A stretch of DNA of 44,304 bases from Comamonas sp. lk (GCA_945925985.1 CAMELV010000034.1:1-44304); one strand, 5' to 3'; shown: positions 32,395-42,553, counted from the stretch's first letter. Made by a program: numbers and translations. Notes: generated by a model from the letters alone, not told the origin.

Positions 32395-33402
32395 ATGCGC
32401 CCCGCTGCCGATCTGTCAAAGCCCTGTCAGCTACTGGACGACTACCCGCTGAGCAGATCTCGCTCGGCCTGCGAAGCCAGCCAACTCATCGGGAGAGCCC
32501 TGTCACCACACCAACTGCACGTGCGTAACGGGGCGGATCATTTTGAAGCGCGGCACAACCAAATTCACCTTGGCCAGGTGGCTCTGAATGTGCTCAGCTA
32601 TGGCGCAGAGGTCGAGATTGACCCTGGGGAGCGCGGCGACTACTACCTGTTGCAGTTGCCACTGCAAGGCCGAGCGCGCGTGCGCTGCAATGGGCAGGAG
32701 GCCTGGGTCGGCCCAGACACGATGAGTGTGCTGCAACCGCGCGCCCAAACCCGAATGATTTGGAGTGGTGACTGCGCCATGATCATGTTACAGGTTCCTA
32801 GCCAGATGCTGCGTACTGACGGCGATGCCGATGGCTCGCTGCCGGCCTTGAGGCTGACCCGGTCACGCCACGACCCAGCAGTGGCAGCCTGGTGGCAAGC
32901 CGTGACCGACATGACGCGAAATCTGCACAGTCATGGCGCGCAGTGGCTGCGCCATCCTGCCGCCTTCGGCGCCATGGAAGCTTTTTTGCTGAGCGGGCTA
33001 GACCTGCTGCGCCCGTCCGGCCTGGCACCACACGCCCCCAGCAAGCTAAGCAGCCAGGGAGATACCAACCGTCTGCAGCGCGCGGTAGACCATATTCACG
33101 CCCATGTGCACCAAGCCCTCAGCCTGACAACTATCGCGGCGGCGGCCTGCATGAGCCCCCGCGCCCTGGAGGCGGCCTTCCACCGTCGCTTCGATCTGTC
33201 ACCGCTTGCCTACGCCCGAGCTATACGACTCGAGGCGGTTCACCAGGTCTTGCAAATGGCGGCTCGCGATGGGCACCCGACTCTGCTGTCGGATGTTGCA
33301 CTGCGCCATGGTTTTATCCATATGGGTCGGTTCGCGGCCTACTACAAACAGCATTTTGGGTGCTCCCCATCGGTCACGCTTCGCGGCCGTGCGCAGCACT
33401 AA
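32395..33402 (+). CDS. AraC-family transcriptional regulator
   Basis: A 335-aa regulator of the AraC_binding_2 plus HTH_18 type. The N-terminal cupin-like domain spans about residues 40-200 (LHVRNGADHFEARHNQIHLG, then PGERGDYYLLQLPLQGRARV). The C-terminal HTH part is at 225-330 (AVDHIHAHVHQALSLTTIAA, AACMSPRALEAAFHRRFDLS, then HGFIHMGRFAAYYKQHFGCS). The ATG at 32395 (MRPAADLSK) is chosen because the open frame before it has no similarity and would overlap the divergent cyclase gene. The family is often induced by aromatic carboxylates. It very probably controls the divergent cyclase-iorAB-M20 operon. Confidence 0.85.
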   Translation: MRPAADLSKPCQLLDDYPLSRSRSACEASQLIGRALSPHQLHVRNGADHFEARHNQIHLGQVALNVLSYGAEVEIDPGERGDYYLLQLPLQGRARVRCNGQEAWVGPDTMSVLQPRAQTRMIWSGDCAMIMLQVPSQMLRTDGDADGSLPALRLTRSRHDPAVAAWWQAVTDMTRNLHSHGAQWLRHPAAFGAMEAFLLSGLDLLRPSGLAPHAPSKLSSQGDTNRLQRAVDHIHAHVHQALSLTTIAAAACMSPRALEAAFHRRFDLSPLAYARAIRLEAVHQVLQMAARDGHPTLLSDVALRHGFIHMGRFAAYYKQHFGCSPSVTLRGRAQH

Positions 33403-33403
33403 G

Positions 33404-33419
33404 CCGATCTAACGATCGG
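33404..33419. other. Perfect inverted repeat just after the AraC gene
   Basis: CCGATC-TAAC-GATCGG starts two bases after the AraC stop. The 6-bp arms can form a tight hairpin with a 4-base loop. No T-run follows, so it is not a typical intrinsic terminator; it could be an RNA 3'-end stabiliser or an operator for the gene that starts at 33560. Confidence 0.35.
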
Positions 33420-33559
33420 GTCGAGTTACCAGCCATTTGGCGCACGGGAAGCGTTGACGCGGGTTAAGATTCCAGACGATCTGCTTGGCGGATGAACCAC
33501 CCTCAAAACCGCCGCCCTCAGCCCTGCCGCCGCCAATTAGCAACACTAAACGTTATCCC

Positions 33560-34762
33560 ATGACAACGATGGACAGCCCCACAGCCTGGGCCACCCTTGG
33601 GCGGCCCTTGCGGCTGGGCGTGATCGGCGGCGGGCCGGGCTCGTTCATCGGGCCCATCCACATGAGCGCGGCGGTGCTGGACCGGCGCTTTGTGATTGTG
33701 GCCGGGGTGCTGTCGTCAGACCCGCTGCGCGCCGTTAGCCATGGCGCCGCTTTGGGCCTGGACCCTGCGCGCGCCTACGTGTCGGTCGAGCAGATGCTTG
33801 CAGCCGAATCAACCCGGGCCGCTGAGGACCGCATCGAGGCCGTGGCGGTCATGACACCCAATGACCGCCACTACACCGACTGCGTGCTGGCGCTGAAAGC
33901 CGGGCTGCACGTCATCTGCGACAAACCGATGGTCAACACGCTGAGCCAGGCCAGGCACCTGGTCGAACTGGTGGAACAGACCCAGCTGGCGTTTTGTCTG
34001 ACCCACAATTACAGCGGCTACCCCATGGTTCGGCAAGCTCGGGCGATGGTTGAAGCCGGCGTCCTGGGCGACATCCGCATCGTGCAGGCCGAGTATTTGC
34101 AGGGTGGCATGGCGCTGCCGGTGGAGACTGGCCTGCTGACTGACAAGCTGCGTTGGAAGTTAAACCCCGAGCGCAGCGGGCCGTCGCTGGTATTGGGCGA
34201 TATTGGCACCCATGCCCACCATCTGGCCAGCTACGTGAGTGGCAGCCGCGTGGCCCGGGTCTCGGCTGACGTGGGGGCCGTGGTGCCGGATCGGGTGTTT
34301 GACGACTACGCCGCTATTCTGTGGCGCTTCGAGAATGGCGCGCGCGGGACCTGCCTGGTCAGCCAGGCGGCCGCTGGCGCCGAAAACAATGTGCGCATTC
34401 GCATTCACGGCGCCAAAGGCATGCTGGCGTGGGAGCACCTCAACCCGAACTACCTGCACCATGCGCCGCTGGGCGACTCGGTGCGGATTCTGGGTCGTGG
34501 CGACGCCCAGCTGCACCCGGCAGCGCAACGTGCCACCCGGATTGCACGCGGTCACCCAGAAGGTTTCCGCGAATCCTTTGCCAACCTCTACGCCGACTTT
34601 GCCGAGGCCATTGCGTCCCGCATCACCGGGCAGACCGCCGACCCGCTGCACGGTGGGTCACCCGGGGTGCGCGACGGCCTTTGGGGCCAGGAATTTGTCG
34701 AAGCCACGCTGGCTTCGAGCCACGCGGGCGGCGCCTGGACGCCCTGCCACTCGGCGGGTTGA
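33560..34762 (+). CDS. Gfo/Idh/MocA-family NAD(P)-dependent oxidoreductase
   Basis: A 400-aa oxidoreductase. The N-terminal Rossmann fold is at residues 10-140 (LRLGVIGGGPGSFIGPIHMS, AVMTPNDRHYTDCVLALKAG and the family motif HVICDKPMVNTLSQARHLVE). The C-terminal GFO_IDH_MocA domain follows (GDIRIVQAEYLQG, SLVLGDIGTHAHHLASYVSG). CDKP supplies the conserved Lys and DIGTHAHH the catalytic Asp/His. The ATG at 33560 is used because the longer frame starts at TTG with no ribosome-binding site. Family members oxidise or reduce sugars, inositols and related polyols. It is not clearly part of the AraC operon, being 157 bp after the AraC gene. Confidence 0.88.
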   Translation: MTTMDSPTAWATLGRPLRLGVIGGGPGSFIGPIHMSAAVLDRRFVIVAGVLSSDPLRAVSHGAALGLDPARAYVSVEQMLAAESTRAAEDRIEAVAVMTPNDRHYTDCVLALKAGLHVICDKPMVNTLSQARHLVELVEQTQLAFCLTHNYSGYPMVRQARAMVEAGVLGDIRIVQAEYLQGGMALPVETGLLTDKLRWKLNPERSGPSLVLGDIGTHAHHLASYVSGSRVARVSADVGAVVPDRVFDDYAAILWRFENGARGTCLVSQAAAGAENNVRIRIHGAKGMLAWEHLNPNYLHHAPLGDSVRILGRGDAQLHPAAQRATRIARGHPEGFRESFANLYADFAEAIASRITGQTADPLHGGSPGVRDGLWGQEFVEATLASSHAGGAWTPCHSAG

Positions 34763-34805
34763 CACCGATTAAGGCTGCAGGGCATGGCACAAACTACAGA
34801 ATTGC

Positions 34806-34855
34806 ACCCTGAGCCCCGATAACGAGACCAGAGCGTCGGCCGACGGCCTCAGGGT
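34806..34855. other. Nested inverted repeats between convergent genes
   Basis: ACCCTGAG (34806-34813) and CTCAGGGT (34848-34855) are perfect 8-bp arms. Inside them lies CGTCGGCCGACG (34834-34845), a 12-bp palindrome. It sits between the stop of the MocA-like gene and the end of the metallophosphatase gene, which it overlaps by a few bases. This may be a bidirectional 3'-end structure; the absence of T-runs argues against a standard intrinsic terminator. Confidence 0.4.
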
Positions 34856-35874
34856 TGGCGCACGATCACCGGCTGAATCTGGAACACGTTGGCCGAGTTG
34901 ACATCCACGGTCACGCGCGCCCAGTGCAGCGACGGGCTGCCGAAGGTTTGCAGGCGGGTGAAGTTGGGCAGCAGCTTGTTCGGGCTGTAGAGCGGCTTGT
35001 CGACCTTGAAATAATGCGTGTCGCCGTGCACAAACAGCACCTGTCCAGCGAATTTTTCGGTCTGGGCTGTCAGCGCCGTCATAAAGTTACGGTAGCCCAG
35101 AGACTCGGGCAAAGTGCTCTCGTCGGCGTCTCCGGTCTCAGGCAAATCAAAGCCCGGGTCACCCTGCACAACCACCACGAGGCCCCGTGCCTTGTCTTTG
35201 GCAGCTTGCTCAAAGGCGGCCTTCATCCACTCGACGTTGGCTGCGTCCCGCTCCAGGTACTCGGCATTGGCGGCATCGCACTGGTGCGCTTTACGGGCGC
35301 TATTGGCCGTACAGTCTTTGGCGCTAAGGACCAAATTGTTGTTGCTGCCGGGCATGTTGATGCCGACAAACACCACGCCACCGTGCTGAAAACGCGTGTT
35401 TTCAGCATATTTTTCGCCGGGTTTGCCCTGGCGCTGCAACGGCAGGCGGGTCTGGCCCAGGCTGTCGTTGTTCGGGAACATCACCTTGCGCAAGTGGGCC
35501 AAACGCTCCAGCGTGTCGTAGCCACCATTGTTCACGCGGTGGCAATCGGTCCATTCGTTGTCACCGGGCACGTAAACCACCGGTTTGACCATCTTGCCGA
35601 ACATCGCCAATGCGCCCGTGTAGACATCGTCGGTGCATTTGGAGCTACCGTCCTTGATGTCACCATCGTAGATTGAGAACGCGATGTCCGACTGGTTGAT
35701 GCTTTGCAGCACCGCCGGCAATTTGCTGTCGTCGCCCGCTTTTTTGTACGGCATGTCGCCCCAGAGGCCGAAGCTGAAGGTAGCCGCCCCAGGGGCTGAG
35801 GGGCCAGGGCCCGTCACGGCACAGCCGATCAGGCTAGAGATCACAACACCAGAGACCAAGCTTTTGAACAACAT
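34849..35874 (-). CDS. Calcineurin-like metallophosphoesterase lipoprotein
   Basis: A 341-aa protein with a lipoprotein signal (hydrophobic run, then SLIGC; Cys18 is the probable lipidated residue), so it should be anchored in the envelope. The metallophosphatase pattern is present in divergent form: GLWGDMPY (Asp40), YDGDIKDG (Asp72), PGDNEWTDC in place of GNHE, and FVHGDTHYF in place of GHxH. It also has many cysteines, suggesting disulfides outside the cytoplasm. Substrate unknown. It is convergent with the MocA-like gene and divergent from preT. Confidence 0.8.
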   Translation of the reverse strand: MLFKSLVSGVVISSLIGCAVTGPGPSAPGAATFSFGLWGDMPYKKAGDDSKLPAVLQSINQSDIAFSIYDGDIKDGSSKCTDDVYTGALAMFGKMVKPVVYVPGDNEWTDCHRVNNGGYDTLERLAHLRKVMFPNNDSLGQTRLPLQRQGKPGEKYAENTRFQHGGVVFVGINMPGSNNNLVLSAKDCTANSARKAHQCDAANAEYLERDAANVEWMKAAFEQAAKDKARGLVVVVQGDPGFDLPETGDADESTLPESLGYRNFMTALTAQTEKFAGQVLFVHGDTHYFKVDKPLYSPNKLLPNFTRLQTFGSPSLHWARVTVDVNSANVFQIQPVIVRQP

Positions 35875-36004
35875 CGTCGAATCCCGAGAAATTGAAAGAA
35901 TTGGACCTTACGCCGGGCTCGTGTCAAAGCCATGACATTGGCACGACCCGGGATAAACCCTGATGACACGGTGGTACGAGGATTGCTAGTATCTCGTCAA
36001 TTAC

Positions 36005-36020
36005 TTGACTAAACGGTCAG
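36005..36020. promoter_or_regulatory. RutR-like operator upstream of preT
   Basis: TTGACTAAACGGTCAG matches the E. coli RutR consensus TTGACCANNTGGTCAA at 11 of 14 defined positions and has TGAC/GTCA symmetry. RutR is a TetR-family regulator of pyrimidine catabolism that senses uracil or thymine. The site is 24-39 bp upstream of the preT GTG start, a good place for repression. No TetR gene is in the window. Confidence 0.55.
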
Positions 36021-36043
36021 ATTTTTCAACAGGAGCTGTTCCG

Positions 36044-37390
36044 GTGACCCTCCCATACGCCCCCGACATTCGCGCCGGCCGCTTGAACGCAGCCGACTAC
36101 GCCCGCAACTTTGCAGACGCCAGCCCGCGATTGACGCAGGCTCAGGCGCTGCTAGAGGCCGAGCGCTGCCTGTACTGCTATGACGCGCCCTGCGCCATCG
36201 CCTGCCCCACCAGCATCGATGTGCCGTCGTTCATTAAACGCATTTCCGACGGCAACCTGCGCGGCTCGGCCCGCACCATTTTGGAGGCTAACCCGCTCGG
36301 CGGCATGTGCGCCCGGGTCTGCCCCACTGAAAACCTGTGTGAAGCCGTCTGCGTGCGCAACACCCAAGAGGGCAAGCCGGTGCAGATCGGCCGGCTGCAG
36401 CGCCATGCGGTGGATGCGCTGATGGAAAGCTCTCGGCCCCAGTTGTTCAGCCGCGCTGAATCCACCGGCAAGACCGTGGCCGTGGTGGGCGCCGGCCCGG
36501 CGGGGCTAGCCTGCGCCCACACCCTGGCACGACTCGGCCACGCGGTGGTGGTGTACGACGCACAACCCAAGGCCGGCGGCCTGAACGAGTATGGGCTGGC
36601 CAGCTACAAAACCCCGGATGACTTTGCCCAAAAAGAGATCGCCTGGCTACTCGACATTGGCGGCATTACTCTGCGCCAGGGCTGGAAACTGGAGACAGCG
36701 GCCCAGCTGGACGCCCTGCGCCAGGACCACGATGCGCTATTTCTGGGCATGGGCCTGCAACAGACGCACCGGCTTGGGGTGCCCGGCGAACACCTGGAGG
36801 GCGTGCAAGACGCGGTCGACTTCATCGCCACCCTGCGTCAGACGCCCAAGGTCGACACCCTGCCGGTCGGTCGCCGGGTGGTGGTCATAGGCGGTGGCAT
36901 GACGGCGGTGGACGCCGCAGTGCAGAGCAAACTGCTGGGCGCGCAAGAGGTGCACATCGTGTACCGGCGCGGCCCGGAGGGCATGTCCGCCTCGGGCGCT
37001 GAACAGGAATGGGCACAAACCCATGGCGTCACCCTCCACCACTGGCTGGCGCCAGAGGAAATTGTGGGCGCTGACGGCCAGGCCAGTGCCGTGCGCTTTG
37101 CCCGGCAAGCCCTGGTGGACGGCAAGCTGCAGGCCACCGGCGAGACCCACACCCTGCAGGCCGACACCGTGCTCAAGGCCATCGGCCAGTGGATGGGCAA
37201 TCCGTTGCTGGCGCAGTCTGGCCTGCTGCTGCAAGACGGGCGCATTGCCACCGACACTGCCGGCCAGACCAACCTGCACGGCGTCTGGGCCGGTGGCGAC
37301 TGCCGTGCCGGCGGGCTGGACCTGACGGTCGAAGCGGTGGAGCACGGCAAGCAATCGGCACGCGCCATTCACCAGCACCTGTCGGCTTGA
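36044..37390 (+). CDS. preT: NADH-dependent dihydropyrimidine dehydrogenase subunit PreT
   Basis: A 448-aa flavoprotein. It takes electrons from NADH and passes them to PreA for reduction of uracil or thymine to the dihydropyrimidine. The N-terminal iron-sulfur domain has CLYCYDAPCAIACP and CARVCPTENLCEAVC. The FAD fold is VAVVGAGPAGLACAHTL near residue 140, and the NAD fold VVVIGGGMTAVDAAVQS near 285. GTG 36044 is chosen because AGGAG lies eight bases before it; the open frame starts at TTG 36005 inside the operator-like box. It heads the preT-preA-hydA-hyuC operon. Confidence 0.93.
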   Translation: MTLPYAPDIRAGRLNAADYARNFADASPRLTQAQALLEAERCLYCYDAPCAIACPTSIDVPSFIKRISDGNLRGSARTILEANPLGGMCARVCPTENLCEAVCVRNTQEGKPVQIGRLQRHAVDALMESSRPQLFSRAESTGKTVAVVGAGPAGLACAHTLARLGHAVVVYDAQPKAGGLNEYGLASYKTPDDFAQKEIAWLLDIGGITLRQGWKLETAAQLDALRQDHDALFLGMGLQQTHRLGVPGEHLEGVQDAVDFIATLRQTPKVDTLPVGRRVVVIGGGMTAVDAAVQSKLLGAQEVHIVYRRGPEGMSASGAEQEWAQTHGVTLHHWLAPEEIVGADGQASAVRFARQALVDGKLQATGETHTLQADTVLKAIGQWMGNPLLAQSGLLLQDGRIATDTAGQTNLHGVWAGGDCRAGGLDLTVEAVEHGKQSARAIHQHLSA

Positions 37391-37423
37391 GGCCAGCACC
37401 CTTTTCACGATTCGGAGTCCCGC

Positions 37424-38731
37424 ATGGCCAACTTGCACACCACCTTTGCCGGCATCACCAGCCCCAACCCTTTTTGGCTGGCCTCGGCGCCGCCCACCGA
37501 CAAGGCCTATAACGTCAACCGTGCTTTTGAAGCCGGCTGGGGCGGCGTGGTCTGGAAAACCCTGGGCGAAGCCGGTCCGCCCATCGTCAACGTGAGCGGG
37601 CCGCGTTATGGCGCGCTGCTCACGCCCGACCGACGCATGCTGGGCTTCAACAACATCGAGCTGATCACCGACCGCGACCTGCAACTGAACCTGGACGAGA
37701 TCGCCCAGGTCAAACGCGATTGGCCGGACCGCGCCATGGTGGTGTCGCTGATGGTGCCGTGTGAGGAGCAGTCCTGGAAAGCGATTCTGCCGCGCGTGGC
37801 CGACACCGGCGCCGACGGCATTGAGCTCAATTTTGGCTGCCCGCACGGCATGAGCGAGCGAGGCATGGGTGCAGCCGTGGGCCAGGTGCCGGAATACATC
37901 GAGATGGTCACCGCCTGGTGCAAGCAGTACTCCAAGCTGCCGGTGATCGTCAAGCTCACGCCCAACATCACCGACATCCGGCAACCGGCGCGCGCGGCCA
38001 AAAAAGGTGGTGCCGATGCGGTGTCGCTGATCAACACCATCAGCTCCATCATGGGCGTGGACCCCAAAACCCTGACCATGAGCCCGTCCACCGGCGGCCA
38101 CGGCTCGCACGGCGGCTACTGCGGCCCGGCGGTGAAACCGATCGCGCTGAACATGGTGGCCCAGATCGGCCAGGACCCGCTCACCGCCGGGCTGCCCATC
38201 TCAGGCATCGGTGGCGTGGGCAACTGGCGCGATGCACTGGATTACATCGCCCTCGGCGCCGGCACGGTGCAGGTGTGCACGGCGGCCATGGTGTATGGCT
38301 TCAAGATCGTGCAGGAAATGAGCGACGGCCTGTCCAATTACATGGATGAGATGGGTTTTGCGTCCATCGACGACTTCCGCGGTCGGGCCCTGCCCACCGT
38401 GACCGAGTGGCGCCACTTGAACCTGAACCACATCACCAAGGCCGTGATCAACCAGGACAGCTGCATCCAGTGCGGGCGTTGCCACATTGCCTGCGAAGAC
38501 ACCTCGCACCAGGCCATCACCGCCCTGAAAGACGGCCAGCGCTACTTTGAGGTGAAAGAGGACGAGTGCGTGGGCTGCAACCTGTGCGTCGTCGTCTGCC
38601 CGGTACCCGAATGCATCACGCTACGCGACCTGCGCCCGGGCGAGGTCGACCAGCGCACCGGCCGCACGGTCAGCGCCAACCATGGCGACTGGACCGCTCA
38701 CCCGAACAACCCGGGCCGGGTGGCGGCCTGA
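37424..38731 (+). CDS. preA: NAD-dependent dihydropyrimidine dehydrogenase subunit PreA
   Basis: A 435-aa FMN enzyme that reduces uracil or thymine to 5,6-dihydropyrimidine. The TIM-barrel part spans residues 1-330 (ITSPNPFWLASAPPTDKAYN, GIELNFGCPHGMSERGMG, KLTPNITDI, SGIGGVGNWRDALDYIALGA). The C-terminal ferredoxin-like domain has CIQCGRCHIACED and CVGCNLCVVVCPV, binding two clusters. All motifs are present. It is 33 bp after preT and 51 bp before hydA. Confidence 0.95.
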   Translation: MANLHTTFAGITSPNPFWLASAPPTDKAYNVNRAFEAGWGGVVWKTLGEAGPPIVNVSGPRYGALLTPDRRMLGFNNIELITDRDLQLNLDEIAQVKRDWPDRAMVVSLMVPCEEQSWKAILPRVADTGADGIELNFGCPHGMSERGMGAAVGQVPEYIEMVTAWCKQYSKLPVIVKLTPNITDIRQPARAAKKGGADAVSLINTISSIMGVDPKTLTMSPSTGGHGSHGGYCGPAVKPIALNMVAQIGQDPLTAGLPISGIGGVGNWRDALDYIALGAGTVQVCTAAMVYGFKIVQEMSDGLSNYMDEMGFASIDDFRGRALPTVTEWRHLNLNHITKAVINQDSCIQCGRCHIACEDTSHQAITALKDGQRYFEVKEDECVGCNLCVVVCPVPECITLRDLRPGEVDQRTGRTVSANHGDWTAHPNNPGRVAA

Positions 38732-40225
<1,494 letters not shown>

Positions 40226-40254
40226 GCGCGCAACCCTCTTTTTGGAGAAAACCC

Positions 40255-41511
40255 ATGACCACAGCCACCACAGTTGACATCAGCAGCCTGCGCATCAACG
40301 GCGAGCGCCTCTGGGCCTCGCTGATGGAGCTGGCCCAAATCGGCGCCACACCTAAGGGCGGCGTCTGCCGCCTGACCCTGACCGACCTGGATAAACAGGG
40401 CCGTGATCTGGTGACCCGCTGGGCGCGCGAGGCCGGCATGAGCGTCACCATCGATAAAATCGGCAACGGTTTCATGCGCCGGCCCGGGCGCAACAACAGT
40501 CTGCCGCCCATCATGACCGGCAGCCACATCGACACCCAGCCCACCGGCGGCAAGTTTGACGGCAACTATGGCGTTCTGGCTGGCATTGAGGTGGTGCGCA
40601 CACTGAACGACCTGGGCATCGAGACCGAGGCGCCGATCGAGGTGGCGTTCTGGACCAATGAAGAGGGCTCGCGCTTTGTGCCGGTGATGATGGGCTCGGG
40701 CGTGTTCGCCAAGGCCTTCACCCTGGAGCATGCCTACGCCGCCCGCGACACCGAGGGCAAGAGCGTGCGCGACGAGCTGGACCGCATTGGCTATATTGGC
40801 AGCGAGGAGCCCGGCCAGCACCCGATCGGCGCCTATTTCGAGACCCACATCGAACAGGGCCCGGTGCTGGAAGACAACGACGTCACCATCGGCGTGGTGC
40901 AGGGCGTGCTCGGCATCCGCTGGTTTGACTGCACCGTGACCGGCATGGAAGCCCACGCCGGCCCGACACCGATGGCGCTGCGCAAGGACGCGATGCAGGT
41001 GGCGGCCCCCATCATGCTGGAGGTGGTTGCCGCCGCCCTGCGCCACGCGCCGCACGGGCGAGGCACCGTCGGCATGGTGCAGGTGCATCCCAACAGCCGT
41101 AATGTGATTCCCGGCCGGGTCAAATTCTCGATCGATCTGCGCAACAGCACCGACGCCGTGGTGGACCAGATGGCCGACGAGGTCAAGGCCTTTGCCGCCC
41201 GGCTCAGCCAGCAAAGCGGGCTGGACGTGAAGATCGAGTTGGTGTCCAGCTACCCGGCGCAGGGCTTTCACAGCAACTGCATCGACGCCGTGGCGCGTGC
41301 CGCCCAACAGCTGGGCTACTCCAACATGCCAGTGGTGTCTGGCGCCGGGCACGACGCGGTCTACATGGCCAAGCTCGCGCCCAGCGGCATGATCTTCATC
41401 CCCTGCAAGAACGGCATCAGCCACAATGAGATCGAGGACGCCAAGGCCGAGCACATCACCGCAGGCTGCAACGTGCTGCTGCATGCGATGCTGGAGCGGG
41501 CGGGGACCTGA
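40255..41511 (+). CDS. hyuC: N-carbamoyl-beta-alanine amidohydrolase-like enzyme (M20 fold)
   Basis: A 418-aa Zn-dependent hydrolase of the beta-ureidopropionase/allantoate amidohydrolase/carbamoylase family. Metal residues are His91 (GSHIDTQPTGG), Asp102 (FDGNYGVLAG), Glu137 (FWTNEEGSRF) and His in SGAGHDAVYMA; HIEQGPVLE and GMEAHAGPTPM are the other signatures. In this operon the expected substrate is N-carbamoyl-beta-alanine, giving beta-alanine, CO2 and NH3. Allantoate or L-carbamoyl-amino acid activity cannot be ruled out from sequence. It is the last intact gene of the pyrimidine operon. Confidence 0.9.
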   Translation: MTTATTVDISSLRINGERLWASLMELAQIGATPKGGVCRLTLTDLDKQGRDLVTRWAREAGMSVTIDKIGNGFMRRPGRNNSLPPIMTGSHIDTQPTGGKFDGNYGVLAGIEVVRTLNDLGIETEAPIEVAFWTNEEGSRFVPVMMGSGVFAKAFTLEHAYAARDTEGKSVRDELDRIGYIGSEEPGQHPIGAYFETHIEQGPVLEDNDVTIGVVQGVLGIRWFDCTVTGMEAHAGPTPMALRKDAMQVAAPIMLEVVAAALRHAPHGRGTVGMVQVHPNSRNVIPGRVKFSIDLRNSTDAVVDQMADEVKAFAARLSQQSGLDVKIELVSSYPAQGFHSNCIDAVARAAQQLGYSNMPVVSGAGHDAVYMAKLAPSGMIFIPCKNGISHNEIEDAKAEHITAGCNVLLHAMLERAGT

Positions 41512-41540
41512 ACGGCGGCCTGCAAGAGATAATCATCAGC

Positions 41541-41840
41541 ATGCAAGTCGCACCCGCTCAACTTTCGCGCATCGCAGACATCTGCCTGCGCTTTCATGTG
41601 CGCCGTTTGCAGTTGTTCGGATCAGCTGCTATGGGCGCGGAGCGACCTGACAGCGATGTTGATTTGCTGGTGGAATTTATCCCTGGCCAAGCCCCGGGAG
41701 GATTCGGACTGGTGGATATGCAAGAAGAGTTGTCCGACACCTTTGGCGGCCGCAAGATTGACCTGGCATTTCCATCGGTGCTGGACAACCCCTACCGGCG
41801 ACGAGCCATCGAGCCCCAATTGCAGGCGCTCTATCAATGA
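41541..41840 (+). CDS. MntA-like nucleotidyltransferase antitoxin, apparently without partner
   Basis: A 99-aa minimal nucleotidyltransferase. GSAAMGAERPDSDVD is the GS-x10-D-x-D motif (residues 27-41) and KIDLAF supplies the third Asp, so the catalytic site is intact. MntA-type proteins AMPylate and block a HEPN ribonuclease (HepT), usually encoded right after them with an overlapping ATGA. Here an ATG at 41837 does overlap the stop, but the 55-codon frame it opens does not look like a HEPN protein, and AT-rich DNA begins at about 41.9 kb. The gene is 29 bp after the carbamoyl amidohydrolase gene. The partner was probably lost. Confidence 0.8.
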   Translation: MQVAPAQLSRIADICLRFHVRRLQLFGSAAMGAERPDSDVDLLVEFIPGQAPGGFGLVDMQEELSDTFGGRKIDLAFPSVLDNPYRRRAIEPQLQALYQ

Positions 41841-42553
41841 TTTTGGATCGAAAGCCGGCGCACCCAGCTGATCTGCTAGCGACGAATTACTCATATAGAA
41901 GATCGGAGAGCCGCAGTTTTCTTCGCGAACCGTGCTCGACTTTCACTTTATACCGAGGCAGTCACCGCTGTCGGATCCAGCAGAGGCAGTGGCAATTCGC
42001 TATATTCTGATTTAACAACGATTGAGGGGTTGGTAAGCTGTTAGGTTGGAGCTGAATCTGCAAGTACAGCAAACATAACACATGACGGAAGAAGCAGTCC
42101 AAATTTGAGAGTTTGTGGATAAAGACTTGCGGTTTGAAGACGGTCCATCTGCTTCTATAACTGATTTAATTTTAGTTTGATCATCGTCAACGCAGAAGGA
42201 CAGGGAAATAATATCTTGAAAAAATATTAACGTCATCCGCTATACGAATCATTTAATTTCTGTGTTTATTGTAATTATTATTATAGATTGTGCATCAAGC
42301 CGAACGCAGTCAGAGCCGAAGTTATAGGTTGCCAATATTAAGCAGATTAAAAATATTCTAATACATGAAAACTAGAAGGCCGCTTTTTAACTCTCAACTT
42401 CTTAACGGAACGGATGATTCTTTAATTAACTCATACACCCTACGGGTTGGTAATTTATACAAAGGCTTTATATTAATCAATGTTTGTGTCCCCATATCGT
42501 AGCCGCGAACGAAACAAGGTAAACTAAAATAATTTTTTTAAAGTGTGAAATTT
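41841..42553 (+). other. AT-rich intergenic stretch without a supported gene
   Basis: Composition changes sharply from high-GC to AT-rich after about 41.9 kb. A minus-strand frame (42012-42236, 74 aa) starts with ATG but has an ordinary-looking random composition and no ribosome-binding site, so I do not call it. A second short frame, from 41880 to 42053 with no start codon, contains DRRAAVFFANRARLSLYTEA and could be gene debris, but it is not identifiable. TTATAGGTTGC occurs here and again at 43292-43302. No tRNA or integrase was seen. Confidence 0.6.

Noticed and set aside
35937..35955. Sigma-54-like -24 element (TTGGCACGACCCGGGAT)
   Set aside because: The -24 half is a good match, but the -12 half lacks the required GC in TTGC, and no enhancer-binding regulator is nearby.
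41837..42010. Frame overlapping the mntA stop (ATGA) as a HepT toxin
   Set aside because: The 55-codon translation (starting MILDRKPAHPADLLATNY) has no HEPN-like R-x4-6-H motif or helical pattern, so it is not called.
42012..42236. 74-aa minus-strand frame in AT-rich DNA
   Set aside because: No ribosome-binding site, composition is unremarkable, and no recognisable motif; a chance frame.
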